This document shows positions 33,783-35,591 of a DNA stretch of 35,591 bases, piece by piece (within the stretch, counting starts at the first letter, position 1; each line of letters begins with the position of its first letter). The translations under genes were made by a program, and so were the position numbers. This DNA is from an uncultured Flavobacteriales bacterium. Lineage in GTDB: Bacteria; Bacteroidota; Bacteroidia; UBA10329. The notes below the pieces were generated by a model. That model did no database searches and had not been told where the DNA came from. It saw nothing but the letters and a program-made list of their open reading frames with translations. The stretch lies in assembly GCA_937900875.1 (NCBI GenBank), contig CALCGD010000007.1:1-35591 (forward strand), written 5' to 3'.

Positions 33783-34610
33783 ATGAGAACTTTTGTCATT
33801 ACTTCGTTTATCACAGTAATCTGCCTAGCGTTATCTTTTGCTTTTGAAGATAAGCCAGCGATGAGTGTTTCTGCTGGAGCGCCAGTATCTCGGACTGGGT
33901 CGCCAGGCGATGGAATGACGTGTATGGATCAATGTCACGGAGCTAATCCAGGGACTCCAAACGGCAACGAGGCAATTACCCTTATCGGGTTGCCAATTGA
34001 AGGGTATGTTCCTGGACAAGTTTACAACTTAACCCTTGCAGCCACTGGCAGCTCTAATGATATTTTTGGTTTTGAAATATCGCCTCAGGATTGGACAGGA
34101 GAAATGCGTGGGTCTTGGATTACTGGAGGATCCAATCTCGTTCAAATACTGAATACCAAATGGATGACGCACACATTTGCGGGTAATTCTGGTTCTGGAG
34201 GAGCTCGCAGTTGGGATTTTCAATGGGAAGCACCTAGTCTTGGAACTGGTGATGTAAATTTTTATTTCACCTCAATTTTTGCCGATGGTATGAATGCTCA
34301 TTTGGGCGATGTGATGCTACAGGATAGCGTAATGATTATGGAAAATAATGGCGTGAGCATAACCGAGCCAACAACTGAGGTGACTGTTTCTCTCAATTCT
34401 TTGGAGAAGGTTATCAATATTAATAACCCAATTCGGCTAGTATTTAATGTTCAGGTGTTAAGTCTTGACGGAAGACTCGTGCACAACGCAAACGTATCGG
34501 GATTGGAATCTAAAATTGATCTCGCCTCCCATGCACAAAATGGCGTTTACTTAGTTGTTCTAAGAGGTGAGGGCTTTATGCAAACGCTCCGAGTGGCTCT
34601 ATTGAAATAA
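33783..34610 (+). CDS. Secreted Reeler/choice-of-anchor-like protein with CX3CH motif (copy 1)
   Basis: This 275-residue protein has a signal peptide (about residues 1-21). GAPVSRTGSPGDGMTC leads into Cys47-Met-Asp-Gln-Cys51-His52. A beta-sandwich follows (PGQVYNLTLAATG, FGFEISPQDW, ARSWDFQWEAP, FYFTSIFADG), resembling Reelin-domain or choice-of-anchor proteins of Bacteroidota. The C-terminus (FNVQVLSLDGRLV to VALLK) is a T9SS-type sorting domain without the usual YPNP. The neighbour at 34717 is a paralogue with Cys and His at the same residue numbers. The role is unknown; covalent haem binding is possible but unproven. Confidence 0.75.
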   Translation: MRTFVITSFITVICLALSFAFEDKPAMSVSAGAPVSRTGSPGDGMTCMDQCHGANPGTPNGNEAITLIGLPIEGYVPGQVYNLTLAATGSSNDIFGFEISPQDWTGEMRGSWITGGSNLVQILNTKWMTHTFAGNSGSGGARSWDFQWEAPSLGTGDVNFYFTSIFADGMNAHLGDVMLQDSVMIMENNGVSITEPTTEVTVSLNSLEKVININNPIRLVFNVQVLSLDGRLVHNANVSGLESKIDLASHAQNGVYLVVLRGEGFMQTLRVALLK

Positions 34611-34716
34611 CGGAGCCTTAAAATTTGTTGAAACTAAAACTGACAATTATCAGTAAATTGTTCCTAATAAATGTCGCTTGTCGGTATATTGGCGCCTAAT
34701 CTATAATCGTTTATCC

Positions 34717-35544
34717 ATGAAAAAGAAGTTTACTCTAGCACTTACTATGTTGTTGATGGCCGGAATGGCGTATGACTACAATCACAATTCTGCCCACACA
34801 TTTAGTAATGGAGCGCCTGGAGGTCAAACAGGGTCTCCTGGAGACGGCAGTAACTGTTCATCTAGCTGTCATACTGGAGGACCTTCTCAAACAAATGAAA
34901 CGGTAAGCATTACCTCGGATGTTCCAGGTAGTGGGTGGGTTGCTGGAACGACTTACTCTTTCACAGTTACTGCAACCAACGCTGGTGGTACTGAATTTGG
35001 ATTCCAAATCTCTCCTCAAGACAATGCAGGAAACCTTATTGGAACACTCATAGCTTCTGGTTCAGGAACAAATTTTTCGGCTGGAGGAAGTGATTATATC
35101 ACGCATGCTCCTGGAGGAACAGCTGGTGCAGGAAGCAAAACATGGACGTTTGAATGGACCGCTCCTGTAGGGGGCACAGGAAGCGTGACTTTCTATAGCG
35201 CTATCAATTTCTCTGACAACACAGGCAACCAATTCAACGATGTGATTGTTACCGAGACACATGTTATTCCAGAATCAAATGTTGGTATAAGTGAAGCAGA
35301 ACTTGCTTCAATTTCCATATACCCAAATCCTGTGATTAATGAAATACATGTTGCCGCAAAAGATGTTGACGAAGAAATCATGATTACCATGTATTCAATG
35401 GATGGAAAGAAAGTTTTGCAAGAGCAATTTGATGGTGGAGACATAACTATTGACATCGCTTCCAGAAACTTGAACACAGGAGTATATTTCTTGAATTTAG
35501 AAATTGACGGAAAAACAACAATCAAGAAATTGTTGGTTAAATAA
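34717..35544 (+). CDS. Secreted Reeler/choice-of-anchor-like protein with CX3CH motif (copy 2)
   Basis: The protein has 275 residues from the ATG at 34717; the longer frame from 34678 puts 13 residues before the signal peptide (MKKKFTLALTMLLMAGMA) and is rejected. NGAPGGQTGSPGDGSNC leads into Cys47-Ser-Ser-Ser-Cys51-His52. The beta-sandwich (FGFQISPQDN, SKTWTFEWTAP, VTFYSAINFSDN) parallels copy 1 strand by strand. The C-terminus has a full type A T9SS sorting domain (SIYPNPVINEIHV to KKLLVK). Equal length and motif placement show a tandem duplication. A terminator follows directly. Confidence 0.8.
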   Translation: MKKKFTLALTMLLMAGMAYDYNHNSAHTFSNGAPGGQTGSPGDGSNCSSSCHTGGPSQTNETVSITSDVPGSGWVAGTTYSFTVTATNAGGTEFGFQISPQDNAGNLIGTLIASGSGTNFSAGGSDYITHAPGGTAGAGSKTWTFEWTAPVGGTGSVTFYSAINFSDNTGNQFNDVIVTETHVIPESNVGISEAELASISIYPNPVINEIHVAAKDVDEEIMITMYSMDGKKVLQEQFDGGDITIDIASRNLNTGVYFLNLEIDGKTTIKKLLVK

Positions 35545-35563
35545 TAGCAATAAGAACAGTTAC

Positions 35564-35591
35564 AAAAAAGGTGCTTTGCGGCACCTTTTTT
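35564..35591 (+). terminator. Intrinsic terminator at the right edge
   Basis: AAAAAAGGTGC (35564-35574) pairs perfectly with GCACCTTTTTT (35581-35591) around TTTGCG. The T-run reaches the window end. It closes the tandem secreted-protein pair. Confidence 0.85.

Noticed and set aside
1-35591. Search for tRNA, rRNA, CRISPR, insertion sequence, prophage or anti-phage defence genes
   Set aside because: No cloverleaf, regular repeat-spacer pattern, transposase, integrase or known defence domain was recognised by eye; all gaps are under 150 bases.

Overview
The window is an ordinary-looking stretch of a Bacteroidota chromosome, probably of a Flavobacteriales lineage such as Cryomorphaceae or a relative (inference). 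Several things point there: at least four and probably five secreted proteins carry type IX secretion (T9SS) C-terminal sorting domains; promoters are of the TAnnTTTG type; Shine-Dalgarno sites are weak; the base composition is AT-leaning; and typical gene pairs occur, such as purK-purE and hpt-adk-obg. I see no tRNA, rRNA, CRISPR array, insertion sequence or prophage. Coding density is very high, with no gene-free gap over 150 bases.

Layout. 1-2530 (+): the 3' part of a YifB/ComM-type AAA+ ATPase, a GT11-like fucosyltransferase and a 2OG-Fe(II) oxygenase. 2527-13531 (-): a soluble four-PAS hybrid histidine kinase, proline dehydrogenase, an outer-membrane beta-barrel with N-terminal helix-hairpin-helix motifs coupled to a PorV/PorQ-like barrel, a large T9SS cargo protein, and purK-purE. 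13643-18219 (+): a thioredoxin-like protein, then hpt-adk-obgE, then a T9SS cargo protein ending in a bidirectional terminator. 18287-19782 (-): an MlaE/MlaF lipid-transport pair. 19873-25268 (+): a tiny lipoprotein, feoA-feoB behind a palindromic operator-like site, a SprT-like protein, and an aminotransferase overlapping mannose-1-phosphate guanylyltransferase. 25348-26745 (-): fumC. 26854-28219 (+): a secreted esterase and a small membrane protein. 28222-30186 (-): arsC-like, prfB and recX. 30242-31522 (+): an MFS transporter. 31523-33646 (-): a secreted unknown and glutaryl-CoA dehydrogenase. 33783-35591 (+): a tandem pair of paralogous secreted proteins sharing a Cys-X3-Cys-His motif, closed by a terminator.

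Functionally this is mostly housekeeping: purine synthesis and salvage, the TCA cycle, proline and lysine/tryptophan catabolism, translation termination, ribosome assembly and iron uptake. Envelope and secretion genes are interleaved. No defence island or clearly new multi-gene system is visible. The best leads are the feo operator, the paired CX3CH secreted proteins, the HhH/beta-barrel outer-membrane pair, a probably leaderless purK mRNA, and an isolated fucosyltransferase with altered motifs next to a 2OG oxygenase.

Many start codons were moved inward from the longest reading frame. The longer versions often began with a TTG that is part of a TAnnTTTG promoter box, or lacked the family's normal N-terminus.
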